This document shows positions 18,390 to 26,672 of a stretch of 64,000 bases of DNA, in pieces. A model generated the notes under the pieces. The model worked only from the letters and a program-made list of their open reading frames with translations, ran no database searches and was not told the DNA's origin. The stretch is taken from the NCBI RefSeq assembly GCF_000686025.1, contig NZ_JMLQ01000002.1, positions 372,001-436,000 of the forward strand, given 5' to 3'. The position numbers and the translations under genes are program-made. Numbering within the stretch: the first letter of the stretch is position 1; every line of letters starts with the position of its first letter. The stretch is from Rhodococcus sp. UNC23MFCrub1.1 (GTDB lineage Bacteria > Actinomycetota > Actinomycetes > Mycobacteriales > Mycobacteriaceae).

Positions 18390-18908
18390 ATGGTCACCTC
18401 GGAACGCCCACAAGGCGTCGCACCCGATCGCGGCATCACCCTGCCCGGCATCGTCCTCGGTGTCGGGCTGGGCGGTTTGGTGGACGGGATATTACTGCAC
18501 CAGATTCTGCAGTGGCACCACCTGCTGAGCAGTTCGGGCGACGACAACATCGGCCTGCAGCCCTACCCTGTCGACACGGTGCACGGCCTCGAGATCAACA
18601 CGCTGTCAGACGGCATCTTTCACACCGTCACCTGGCTCGCCGTGCTGCTCGGACTCGGGTTGTTGTACTCGCGTGTCACCGGATCGCGTGGGCGGGTGTG
18701 GGCGTCGCGAGTGCTCTGGGGATGGGTTCTGGTCGGGTGGGGCCTGTTCAACCTGGTCGAGGGCATCGTCGATCACCATCTGCTGGGCATTCACCATGTC
18801 CGCAGCGGTCCGAACCAACTGTGGTGGGACCTCGGCTTCCTCGCACTCGGTGTCCTCCTGATCGCCGGCGGCCGGCTCCTGCAGCGCAGCGCACGCGCAT
18901 CCCGATGA
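18390..18908 (+). CDS. DUF2243 membrane protein
   Basis: This 172-residue membrane protein has four predicted transmembrane segments. It carries the DUF2243 pattern GGLVDGILLHQILQWHH, LSDGIFHTVTWLAV and GLFNLVEGIVDHHLLGIHHVR, with many conserved His that could bind metal. The gene overlaps the following CtaG-like gene by 4 bases (ATGA). Families with this neighbour are linked to cytochrome oxidase or copper handling, but no function is established. Confidence 0.85.
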   Translation: MVTSERPQGVAPDRGITLPGIVLGVGLGGLVDGILLHQILQWHHLLSSSGDDNIGLQPYPVDTVHGLEINTLSDGIFHTVTWLAVLLGLGLLYSRVTGSRGRVWASRVLWGWVLVGWGLFNLVEGIVDHHLLGIHHVRSGPNQLWWDLGFLALGVLLIAGGRLLQRSARASR

Positions 18909-19693
18909 TGCTCGCGCACGACGCCCATCACGGCAGCGGTGGTGTCGGACCGGTCGTGATCCTCGTCGTGGTGGCCATCGCATACGTGGTTGCGGCGGAG
19001 CGCTGCAGGCGTGAGCCGCGGGGGTGGAACCCCTGGCGTACGGCGAGCTTCCTCGTCGGCATCGGGCTCCTCGTTCTCGCCGTGGTCCCCGCACTGTTGC
19101 CCTACCCGGACGGCGACTTCCGCGGCCACATGCACCAGCACCTGCTTCTCGGCATGTACGCGCCGTTGGCGCTGGTACTCGGTGCCCCGATGACGTTGGT
19201 GCTGCGCTCGGTGTCGCCGCCGAACGGCCGTGCCATCGGCCATGTCCTGCGCTCGCGGCCGGTGCACGTGATAGCGAACCCGATCGTCGCGCTGGCCCTG
19301 AATCTCGGCGGTCTCGCGCTGCTGTACTTCACCCCGCTCTACGTGGCGACGACACAGAGTGCCGCGCTGCACCTGCTGGTGCACGCGCACTTCTTCCTGG
19401 CGGGATACCTGTTCGCGTGGGTCGTCGCCGGCCCCGATCCGGCACCGGACAGGCCGTCGGTACCCGCCCGACTCTGGATACTCGGGGCAGCGATTCTCGG
19501 CCATGCCGTCCTGTCGCAGCTGATGTACGCGGGACTCCTCGTGCAGATCCCGGTGCCCGCCGATCAGCGCCAGGGCGCAGGCGAGCTGATGTACTACGGC
19601 GGTGACGTCGCCGAACTGCTTCTGGCGCTGGCGCGTCTGCTCACCTGGCGACCGGCACGACGTCGCGAAGAAACGCCAGCTGGTCGGCGATGA
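18905..19693 (+). CDS. CtaG-like cytochrome c oxidase assembly membrane protein
   Basis: This 262-residue protein has about seven transmembrane segments. It carries the caa3-type CtaG signatures MHQHLLLGMYAPLALVLGAP, LHLLVHAHFFLAGYLFAW, LSQLMYAGLL and YYGGDVAELLLALAR. The conserved His/Met positions are consistent with copper delivery to cytochrome oxidase. It is translationally coupled to the DUF2243 gene. Its last 53 bases overlap the 3' end of the convergent hydrolase gene. Confidence 0.85.
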   Translation: MMLAHDAHHGSGGVGPVVILVVVAIAYVVAAERCRREPRGWNPWRTASFLVGIGLLVLAVVPALLPYPDGDFRGHMHQHLLLGMYAPLALVLGAPMTLVLRSVSPPNGRAIGHVLRSRPVHVIANPIVALALNLGGLALLYFTPLYVATTQSAALHLLVHAHFFLAGYLFAWVVAGPDPAPDRPSVPARLWILGAAILGHAVLSQLMYAGLLVQIPVPADQRQGAGELMYYGGDVAELLLALARLLTWRPARRREETPAGRR

Positions 19694-20555
19694 TCCGGGG
19701 GAAGAGCGGCTCGACGTACGGGTCGAAGTGACCACCCTCGTAGGTCACCACGGTGGCGCGCGGGATCTTTCGTGCGGTGCGCAGCGCGACGTCCGTGGGA
19801 GTGATGGCGTCCTCGGTGGCGATCTGGACGAGGGCGGGGCACTGAATGTTCGCGGCGGTCTTCCCCGGTGAGTACAGGCCGATGTGGAGCAGGATGCGGG
19901 CCGCGACCGTCTCGGGGTAGTCACCGGTCTGCAGTCCCGACGCGTCGAGAAGGCGGTCACGTCCCACCGCGGCATCGGGCGACACCATGGCGGCTACGGC
20001 ACCCGGTTCGCCGATCGAGTCGATGTAGCGGGGCTCGCGACCGAGCAGAGCCCGGATCTGGTCCGAGAGGGCTGCCGGTGCGAGACGCAGGGTCTGGCGC
20101 AGGCCCGCGGAGCGCACGGCGGCGATGCCGTCCACGTGCGGGACCTGCGCGATGATCGCGGCCAGTCGTTCGCCCGTGCCCGCCAGGGTGAGGACATGGC
20201 CCCCGCCGAACGAGGTGCCCCATGCGACGACGCGGTCGGGGTCGACGCCGTCGAGTAGCCGGGCGAAGGCCAGCGCGTTGCGCCAGTCCTCGAGCTGCCT
20301 GCGCACGTCCAGGAGCTGCCGTGGGGTTCCTTCGCTGTCGCCGAAGTGCCGGTAGTCGAACAGCGCGACGACGTAGCCCGCCTGGACGAACTGGTCCGCG
20401 TAGGCGGGGAGACGCAACGCGCGCACCGATCCGAAGCCGTGGGCCATGACGATGATCGGCGCGGAACCGTCGAGCCCGGCAGGTCGGAGGATCGAGATCG
20501 CGCAGCGATCGGAACCGGAGTCGAACCACAGGTCGTCGCGAACGGTGTCAGGCAT
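19641..20555 (-). CDS. Alpha/beta hydrolase
   Basis: This 304-residue cytoplasmic hydrolase has the oxyanion-region motif HGFGSVRALRLPAYADQF. The nucleophile elbow is GTSFGG (Ser). A late Asp lies in ATEDAITP and the catalytic His in EGGHFDPY. It resembles the YcjY/dienelactone-hydrolase-like group acting on small esters. It is divergent from a TetR regulator, with two CTTGA-N7-TCAAG operators in the 72-base gap, so it is probably induced through that repressor. Confidence 0.85.
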   Translation of the reverse strand: MPDTVRDDLWFDSGSDRCAISILRPAGLDGSAPIIVMAHGFGSVRALRLPAYADQFVQAGYVVALFDYRHFGDSEGTPRQLLDVRRQLEDWRNALAFARLLDGVDPDRVVAWGTSFGGGHVLTLAGTGERLAAIIAQVPHVDGIAAVRSAGLRQTLRLAPAALSDQIRALLGREPRYIDSIGEPGAVAAMVSPDAAVGRDRLLDASGLQTGDYPETVAARILLHIGLYSPGKTAANIQCPALVQIATEDAITPTDVALRTARKIPRATVVTYEGGHFDPYVEPLFPRIIADQLAFLRDVVPVAR

Positions 20556-20563
20556 GCGGGCTC

Positions 20564-20584
20564 CTCTTGATTGACGTTCAAGAG
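20564..20584. promoter_or_regulatory. TetR operator candidate 1
   Basis: Perfect inverted repeat CTCTTGA-N7-TCAAGAG, 9 bases upstream of the hydrolase start. Confidence 0.65.
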
Positions 20585-20596
20585 AACGTAGCAGCG

Positions 20597-20615
20597 TCTT
20601 GATCGAGCATCAAGA
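20597..20615. promoter_or_regulatory. TetR operator candidate 2
   Basis: Perfect inverted repeat TCTTGAT-N5-ATCAAGA with the same CTTGA-N7-TCAAG core as site 1. The centres are 32 bases apart (three helical turns). It lies 12 bases upstream of the TetR start. Confidence 0.65.
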
Positions 20616-20627
20616 TAGGGTGACCGC

Positions 20628-21158
20628 ATGCCTCGGAACAGACGTCCGCAGGATCGAGCGGAGAAACGGGCCGAGATCGTCGACGCCGCGACGGCCCTGT
20701 TCGTCGAGGCCGGATTCGACGGCACCCCGCTGAGCCGGATAGCGCAGAGCGCCGGCGTCACGCCGAACACCATCTACTGGTACTTCTCCGACAAGGACGA
20801 ACTGCTCGTCGCCGCCCTCACCGAGATCACGGCGACGGCGTTGACGCGCTTCGCGGAGCTGGAGGTGACGTCACCGCAGGAACGGCTGACGTGGGTGGTG
20901 ACCGAACTCGAGCGCTATCACCGGTTGGTGGACACCGTGCATGCCCGCGCTGCGGTGTCGCCACCGATCGACGAGTGGCACAACGGGTTCCATGCCATGG
21001 CCGATGCGCTGGTCGCGGAGGAACTGCGCCACGTCGGCGTCGCCGACGAGCGGATCGCCGCGCGGACCAAGGTCGTGGTGTTCGCCGTCGAGGGCATGTT
21101 GACGCACCCGCAGAGCGCTGCCGACAAGGCTGCGATCGTCGACGTCCTGTTCACCTAG
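20628..21158 (+). CDS. TetR-family transcriptional repressor
   Basis: This 176-residue protein has an N-terminal TetR helix-turn-helix (AEIVDAATALFVEAGF...RIAQSAGVTPNTIYWYFSDKDELL, residues 12-57) and a helical ligand-binding half. It is divergent from the alpha/beta hydrolase and almost certainly binds the two palindromes between them, repressing both genes. The ligand is unknown. The protein is slightly shorter than the 190-210 residues usual for the family. Confidence 0.88.
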   Translation: MPRNRRPQDRAEKRAEIVDAATALFVEAGFDGTPLSRIAQSAGVTPNTIYWYFSDKDELLVAALTEITATALTRFAELEVTSPQERLTWVVTELERYHRLVDTVHARAAVSPPIDEWHNGFHAMADALVAEELRHVGVADERIAARTKVVVFAVEGMLTHPQSAADKAAIVDVLFT

Positions 21159-21261
21159 AAGGCAGAGGGTGTCCTGCCGAGGCACTCCTCCGCAGGGACT
21201 TCCCCCGTGGACCGGCACCGCGAATGCTCGACACCAGCACCACCGACGAGAGGAACCGCGC

Positions 21262-21663
21262 ATGCAGATCACCCGAAGCTCGATCGCAACCACCAAGGGT
21301 CCGGCCGACTGGTTCACCGGCGACGTCTACATCGACGCCGTTGCCGCAGCTCCGTCCCCGTCGCGGGTCTCCGCCAATCTGGTCCACTTCATGCCGGGGG
21401 CGCGTACGCACTGGCACCGCCACTCGCTGAGCCAGACGGTGTTCGTCACCGAGGGCGTCGGACTGTGCCAGCGGCAGGGTGGGCCGGTCGAGGTCATCCG
21501 TCCCGGCGACCGCGTGCTGTTCGAGGCCGACGAGGTGCACTGGCACGGCGCCGCACCCGATCGTCTGATGGTGCATCTCGCCATCAACGAGGGCGACGAC
21601 GAGCACGACGTCGTCGTGTGGATGGACCCTGTCACCGACGCGGAGTACACCGCGCGCGAGTGA
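21262..21663 (+). CDS. Cupin-domain protein
   Basis: This 133-residue single cupin barrel has metal-binding motif 1 as GARTHWHRHSLSQTVFVTEG and motif 2 as GDRVLFEADEVHWHGA. It resembles the small tetrameric cupins annotated as carboxymuconolactone-decarboxylase-like or hydroxynitrile-lyase-like. The start ATG 21262 follows GAGAGGAA. It may be read with the TetR gene 103 bases upstream. Activity unknown. Confidence 0.8.
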   Translation: MQITRSSIATTKGPADWFTGDVYIDAVAAAPSPSRVSANLVHFMPGARTHWHRHSLSQTVFVTEGVGLCQRQGGPVEVIRPGDRVLFEADEVHWHGAAPDRLMVHLAINEGDDEHDVVVWMDPVTDAEYTARE

Positions 21664-21666
21664 CGA

Positions 21667-22674
21667 TCAGCGGGGGAGACGTCCCTCGATTCGCTCCACG
21701 ATGGCGGGCCAGATCTCCGACCGTGGATCGACGACACTGAAGTGGTCTCCGGGGCCTTCGACAAGCGTGACATCGTCACCTGCGGCCGATGCTGCGGTGA
21801 CGTACTCGCGGCCGATGTCGTTCAGGTTCGGATCGTCCGAGGCCGCGACCACGACGATCTGCGGAACCCCGAGTGGCAGTCGCGCTCGCGGGGACGACTC
21901 CGCGTGAGCATCCGAGTACCGCGAGCCGAGGGCGGCACGCACCGCGCCGTCACCCAGGCCGCGGTCGTCGGCAATCTGTAGGTCGAGGACTCCGGCGAGA
22001 CTCACGGCCAATGCGGGACGGGCATCCGCGGCGCAGCGCATCGCGAGCTGACCTCCTGCCGAATGGCCGATGACGGCCCGCGCACCAGCGTGCTTCAGGG
22101 CCGCGGCGACATCCGCCGCCGTCGTCTCCCATCCGTGCTCGTCGGGCGTTCGGTACTCGACGTTCCAGGTGGTGTAGCCGCGGTCGGCGAGATCGATCGC
22201 CGCCGCATCGAGCGAGTCGAGACGCCACGGTGCCCGCCAGTAACCGCCATGGATCAGGGCGACGACGGGTCCGCCGGTGCCGCGCACCTCGGCGAACTGT
22301 TCGGGGTGCTCGCCGTACCGCTCGACGGTCGCCGGGTGCCGACGGTGATGCACGATCCGATCGACGGCGTAGCGGAGCCCGCCGAGTCCCCGTCCGCGAA
22401 TGTGGGCGTGCAGGCCCGCCGAGAGGTCCGCGGCCACGTAGCCGTAGTCGACACGCACCACACACCGGTCGCTCGCCTGCGTGCCGACGCGTCCGCCCGC
22501 GGCCGGGACCACGATCACGTCACCGGATGCCACGGAGACGTCGTCCGACACGTGGACCTCGCCGGTGGCGCCGCGCGCAGCGAGCGCGGACTGCACCAGG
22601 TCGGTCACCGTGCCGAGGTCTCGAACAACGTGCGGGTGCAGGACGACGTCGATTCGTTCCGAGGACTCGCTCAT
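21667..22674 (-). CDS. Alpha/beta hydrolase, probable kynurenine formamidase
   Basis: This 335-residue protein has a C-terminal BD-FAE-type hydrolase half: the HGGYW oxyanion motif typical of arylformamidases, nucleophile GHSAGG, an Asp in ASDDPN and the His in PGDHFSVVD. The first ~100 residues are an extra N-terminal segment of unknown function. It is divergent from kynA and kynU with only 48 bases between, so it most likely hydrolyses N-formylkynurenine to kynurenine. A generic esterase cannot be excluded by sequence alone. Confidence 0.78.
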   Translation of the reverse strand: MSESSERIDVVLHPHVVRDLGTVTDLVQSALAARGATGEVHVSDDVSVASGDVIVVPAAGGRVGTQASDRCVVRVDYGYVAADLSAGLHAHIRGRGLGGLRYAVDRIVHHRRHPATVERYGEHPEQFAEVRGTGGPVVALIHGGYWRAPWRLDSLDAAAIDLADRGYTTWNVEYRTPDEHGWETTAADVAAALKHAGARAVIGHSAGGQLAMRCAADARPALAVSLAGVLDLQIADDRGLGDGAVRAALGSRYSDAHAESSPRARLPLGVPQIVVVAASDDPNLNDIGREYVTAASAAGDDVTLVEGPGDHFSVVDPRSEIWPAIVERIEGRLPR

Positions 22675-22722
22675 CCCTCGAATCTACGTCCTAGGCTCGG
22701 GGGAATCGACGGAAGAGGAGCA

Positions 22723-23568
22723 ATGGACGAGCGCGCCATCGAGAAGGACATCGTCACCGATTTCCGCGAGCGGATGAGTTACGGGGCGTACCTCGATCTC
22801 GACACTCTGCTCAGTGCGCAGAAGCCGGTGAGTGTCCCGGAGCATCACGACGAGTTGCTGTTCATCATCCAACACCAGACCACCGAGCTGTGGTTCAAGC
22901 TCGTGCTGCACGAACTGCTCGCCGCACGCGACGCCTTCGACGCGGACGACCTCGGGTTCGCGCTGAAGTGTGTCGCTCGTGTCAAGCACATCCAGAAGAC
23001 GCTGACCGAGCAGTGGTCGGTGCTCGCGACACTCACGCCCACCGAGTACGCGCAGTTCCGCGGGTTCCTGGGGAACTCGTCGGGGTTCCAGTCCGCGCAG
23101 TACCGCGCGGTGGAGTTCGTGCTGGGCAACAAGAACGCGGCGATGCTGACGGTGTTCGAATCCGACTCGGTGGCAACCGAACTGCTGACGCGGGTGCACC
23201 GCGAGCCGAGTGTGTACGACGCCCTGTGGCGGTGCCTGGCTCGCGCAGGACTCGACGTTCCGGAGAGCGCGCTGCGGCGCGACGTCACCGCGCCGTACGC
23301 GTGCAACGACGATCTGGTGCCACTGATCACGCACGTGTACGAGAACCCGACCGAGAACTGGGCCGCGTACGAGGCGTTCGAGGAATTCGTCGACCTGGAG
23401 GAGAACTTTCAGCTCTGGCGGTTCCGGCACATGCGCACGGTGCTCCGTACGATCGGGCACAAGAGCGGCACCGGCGGCTCCAGTGGTGTCGGCTTCCTCC
23501 AGCGCGCCCTCGAGTTGACGTTCTTCCCCGAGTTGTTCGCCGCCCGCACCGAGATCGGACAGCCATGA
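22723..23568 (+). CDS. kynA: Tryptophan 2,3-dioxygenase
   Basis: This 281-residue heme dioxygenase opens the indole ring of L-tryptophan to N-formylkynurenine. Hallmarks are MSYGAYLDLDTLL, HHDELLFIIQHQTTELWFKL, GFQSAQYRAVEFVLGNKN and the C-terminal heme-ligand and substrate loop TIGHKSGTGGSSGVGFL. ATG 22723 follows a strong GGAAGAGGAG site. It overlaps kynU by 4 bases. Full length for the bacterial family. Confidence 0.95.
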   Translation: MDERAIEKDIVTDFRERMSYGAYLDLDTLLSAQKPVSVPEHHDELLFIIQHQTTELWFKLVLHELLAARDAFDADDLGFALKCVARVKHIQKTLTEQWSVLATLTPTEYAQFRGFLGNSSGFQSAQYRAVEFVLGNKNAAMLTVFESDSVATELLTRVHREPSVYDALWRCLARAGLDVPESALRRDVTAPYACNDDLVPLITHVYENPTENWAAYEAFEEFVDLEENFQLWRFRHMRTVLRTIGHKSGTGGSSGVGFLQRALELTFFPELFAARTEIGQP

Positions 23569-24770
23569 ACGCAGCAGACCTCGACGCTCTGGACCCCCTG
23601 CGCGAGTACCGCTCTCGCTTCTACACCGACGACGCCGATCCCGTCGTGTCCTATCTCGACGGCAATTCGCTCGGCAGGCCGACGACGGCGAGCATCGAGC
23701 GTGTCTCGACGTTCATGACGCAGGCCTGGGGTGGCCGGCTGATCCGCGGGTGGGACGAGGAATGGTTCGAGCTGCCCATCACGTTGGGCGACACGCTCGG
23801 TCGGGTGGCCCTGGGTGCAGCACCCGGGCAGACCGTCATCGGTGACTCCACCACCGTCCTGCTCTACAAGATCGCGCGCGGGGCGGCGGCGCTGAGGCCG
23901 GGCCGGGCCGAGATCGTGCTCGATCGCGACAATTTTCCGACCGATCGCTACGTCGTCGAGTCCATCGCGTCCGAACTCGGCCTGACGCTGGTGTGGATCG
24001 ACTCGGACCGGCGGTCGGGCGTACGGACTGCGGACATCGCCGATGTCGTCACCGAGCGAACAGCTTTCGTGCTTCTCAGTCATGTCGCCTACCGCTCGGG
24101 CTTTCTCGCGGACGCGTCCGCGGCGGCCCGTGTCGCGCACGACGTCGGCGCCCTGGTGGTGCTCGACCTGTCGCACTCGGTGGGATCCGTGCCGCTCCGT
24201 CTCGACGAGTGGGGTGTCGATCTCGCCGTCGGCTGCACATACAAGTACCTGAACGGTGGTCCCGGCTCGCCCGCGTTCGCATACGTCCGCGCGGAGCATC
24301 TGCCCGAGTTTCGGCAGCCCGTATGGGGATGGATGGGGCGTGCCGACGCCTTCGCCATGGAGCAGGGATACGTCCCGGCCGAGGGCGTGCGACGCGTCAT
24401 CAGCGGCACCCCGCCGGTGCTCGGCATGATCGCGATGCAGGACACGCTCGCCATGATCGGCGAGGTCGGCATGGACGCGATCCGCGCGAAGTCGGTCGCT
24501 CTCACCGAGTACGCGCTCGAGCTGGTGCGCTCGGACCTGGTGCCACTGGGCGTGGAGATCGCCTCGCCGGAGAACGCGGACGAGCGCGGGGGACACGTCA
24601 CGCTCGATCACCCCGATTTCCGCGAGGTCACGGCGCGGCTGTGGAAGCGCGGTGTCATCCCCGACTTCCGGGCCCCGAGCGGCATCAGGCTCGGCCTGAG
24701 CCCGCTCAGCACCAGCTTCGAGGAGGTGCGCATCGGCGTTCTCGCGATCGCCGAGGAGCTCCGGCGCTGA
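23565..24770 (+). CDS. kynU: Kynureninase
   Basis: This 401-residue PLP enzyme cleaves kynurenine to anthranilate and alanine. It shows YLDGNSLGRP, the PLP-phosphate and ring contacts (STTVLLYKIARGA, LLSHVAYRSG, VVLDLSHSVGS) and the Schiff-base Lys in GCTYKYLNGGPG. It is coupled to kynA by an ATGA overlap. Together with the divergent formamidase it makes a complete tryptophan-to-anthranilate pathway. No anthranilate dioxygenase is nearby. Confidence 0.95.
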   Translation: MNAADLDALDPLREYRSRFYTDDADPVVSYLDGNSLGRPTTASIERVSTFMTQAWGGRLIRGWDEEWFELPITLGDTLGRVALGAAPGQTVIGDSTTVLLYKIARGAAALRPGRAEIVLDRDNFPTDRYVVESIASELGLTLVWIDSDRRSGVRTADIADVVTERTAFVLLSHVAYRSGFLADASAAARVAHDVGALVVLDLSHSVGSVPLRLDEWGVDLAVGCTYKYLNGGPGSPAFAYVRAEHLPEFRQPVWGWMGRADAFAMEQGYVPAEGVRRVISGTPPVLGMIAMQDTLAMIGEVGMDAIRAKSVALTEYALELVRSDLVPLGVEIASPENADERGGHVTLDHPDFREVTARLWKRGVIPDFRAPSGIRLGLSPLSTSFEEVRIGVLAIAEELRR

Positions 24771-24793
24771 CACCTGGCACTACAACACGACCG

Positions 24794-24814
24794 GTCAGAT
24801 GGTTATGCTCTGAC
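24794..24814. promoter_or_regulatory. Inverted repeat over a possible -10 element
   Basis: GTCAGA-N9-TCTGAC surrounds a TATGCT hexamer about 30 bases before the response-regulator start. It is a candidate autoregulatory site. Confidence 0.35.
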
Positions 24815-24837
24815 GACTTTGTGGCTGAGGGGGTCCG

Positions 24838-25497
24838 GTGGGGGTCGAACATGCGCGAATCGGAATGGTCGACGATCACGAACTGATCGTCCGTGGTCTG
24901 CGGGATTCCTTCGCCGATCATCCCGATCTCGAGTTCGTCGCGAGCGCCCCCACGGTCTCCGAACTGTTCGACGTCACCACGGACCTCGATCTGGTCATCC
25001 TCGACCTGCGACTGCGCGACGGGTCCTCGCCGGTGGCCAACGTCGAGGCCATCCGCGCCCGGGGGCTCGACGTGCTGGTTCTCACCTCGGGCGAGGATCC
25101 GTTCCTGGTCCGCTCGGCCGCCCGCGCCGGCGTGCTCGGCGTCGTGCGCAAGTCCCAGCCGATCGACGCGGTGGTGGACGCCGTGCGGAGTGCAGCCCGG
25201 GGCGAGATGGTGCCCACCATCGACTGGGCGGCGGCCATCGACGGGGATCCCGACCTCGCCGCGGTGGATCTGAGCCCGCAGCATCGACGGCTCCTCACGC
25301 TCTACGCGGCCGGGGAGACCGCCACGCGGGTCGCGTCGACCATGGGTATCTCGCCCGAGACGGTGAACGACTATCTCGGTCGAATCCGGCTCAAGTACGC
25401 CGACGCCGGCAGGCCTGCCCCGACCAAGACCGATCTCTACAAACGGGCACTGGAGGACGGGTGGTTGCCGTTTCCTCGTCGACGCAGGAAGTCGTGA
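24838..25497 (+). CDS. LuxR/NarL-type response regulator
   Basis: This 219-residue protein has a receiver domain (acidic MVDDHEL, phospho-Asp in LVILDLRLRDGS, Lys in VRKSQ). The C-terminal DNA-binding domain (LSPQHRRLLTLYAAGETATRVASTMGISPETVNDYL) departs from the usual LTxRExEVL start. GTG 24838 has a GAGGGGG sequence upstream. It overlaps the sensor kinase gene and is followed by a second sensor-like gene; the three form one operon. Confidence 0.85.
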   Translation: MGVEHARIGMVDDHELIVRGLRDSFADHPDLEFVASAPTVSELFDVTTDLDLVILDLRLRDGSSPVANVEAIRARGLDVLVLTSGEDPFLVRSAARAGVLGVVRKSQPIDAVVDAVRSAARGEMVPTIDWAAAIDGDPDLAAVDLSPQHRRLLTLYAAGETATRVASTMGISPETVNDYLGRIRLKYADAGRPAPTKTDLYKRALEDGWLPFPRRRRKS

Positions 25498-26672
25498 CGA
25501 CGGCGGAGCGCAGCGCGGCCGATCAGATCCTCACGATGTTCGGCCGCTTCATCGGCGTGGGCTACGTCTTCTACCTGCTCGTGTCGATTCCGCTCATCCG
25601 CGATCTGGAGGGGGTGTCGGCGTCCTGGTGGACTCCGGTCGGGCTCGTCCTGTTCTTCGGACCCGGACTGGCGTTGGGCGCCGCGTCGTTCGGCCGGCGG
25701 GGTCAGCGTGCGCTCCGGCCACTGGCGGCGGCCTGCGCCGTGGTCTTCCTGCTCGGGTTGCTCACCTGGCCGCTCGGATGGACGGGCGAGACCCTGCCCG
25801 ACGGGAAGGCTGCCTGGTTCTCCCTCTTCCCTGCCCTGGCTTCTCTGGGGGCTGCGGTGTCGATGAGGCCGCGCTGGGCGTTCCTCCATCTCGCGGTGGC
25901 CGTCACGGGTGTCCAACTGGTCAACCACTATCTGCGTGACGCCGGTGACCGGAGTCCGTTGGTGGCCGACATCGTCTACAGCTTCGGCTTCAGCCTCATC
26001 TTCGTCGCCGCGTCGATCACGGCGTCGCGCACGGGCTTCCTTCTCGATCGCACCCGCGAGTCCACCTACGCGCAGGCCGCCAGTTCTGCCGCTGTGCAGG
26101 CGCGGACGGTCGAACGTCGACGGTTCGACGGGTTGATCCACGACAACGTCATGTCCACGCTCCTCGCCGCATCGCGCGGTCCGATGGATCAACGTCTCGT
26201 CGACCAGGCGAGCGTCGCGTTGGCGGAGCTCGACACGTTGCGACGGAACACGCTGCCGGCCGCTGACTTCGATGTGCAGGACGTGGTCGCGCACCTTCGC
26301 GCCGCGGCCGCGGCAGTGGACGCATCGGCGACACTGAGCTTCCGGTTCGAGGCCGATGCGGCGGAACGGACTGTGCCGGCCGAGACAGTCCGCACCGTGG
26401 GCGCCGCCATGGCCGAGGCGATGCGGAACAGCCTGCGGCACGCGGGCCCCGATGCCCACCGGTCGGTCGTGGCTGCGCTCTCCCCACTCGGACTCCGGGT
26501 GACGGTGACGGACGACGGCCCCGGCTTCGATCTGTCGTCGATACCGGCACATCGCCTGGGCGTCCGGGTCAGCATTCTCGACCGCATGCACCGGCTTCCG
26601 GGCGGCTCCGCCGCGCTCCGCACTGCGGTGGGTCGGGGCACAGTCGTCGAACTGCGGTGGGAGGCACAGTGA
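25494..26672 (+). CDS. Membrane sensor histidine kinase (HisKA_3-like)
   Basis: This 392-residue protein has an N-terminal half with about six transmembrane helices. A linker leads to a dimerisation helix with the probable phospho-His in RRRFDGLIHDNVMSTLLAA. The ATPase domain shows an N box (AAMAEAMRNSLRHAG) and a G box (VTDDGPGFDLSS). GTG 25494 overlaps the regulator stop and has AGGAA upstream; GTG 25461 is an in-frame alternative with GGAGG. It should phosphorylate the preceding regulator. The signal is unknown. Confidence 0.82.
   Translation: MTTAERSAADQILTMFGRFIGVGYVFYLLVSIPLIRDLEGVSASWWTPVGLVLFFGPGLALGAASFGRRGQRALRPLAAACAVVFLLGLLTWPLGWTGETLPDGKAAWFSLFPALASLGAAVSMRPRWAFLHLAVAVTGVQLVNHYLRDAGDRSPLVADIVYSFGFSLIFVAASITASRTGFLLDRTRESTYAQAASSAAVQARTVERRRFDGLIHDNVMSTLLAASRGPMDQRLVDQASVALAELDTLRRNTLPAADFDVQDVVAHLRAAAAAVDASATLSFRFEADAAERTVPAETVRTVGAAMAEAMRNSLRHAGPDAHRSVVAALSPLGLRVTVTDDGPGFDLSSIPAHRLGVRVSILDRMHRLPGGSAALRTAVGRGTVVELRWEAQ

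Noticed and set aside
17918-18904. In-frame extension upstream of the CtaG-like gene
   Set aside because: It reads through the acyl-CoA dehydrogenase and DUF2243 genes in another frame; the true membrane protein starts at 18905.
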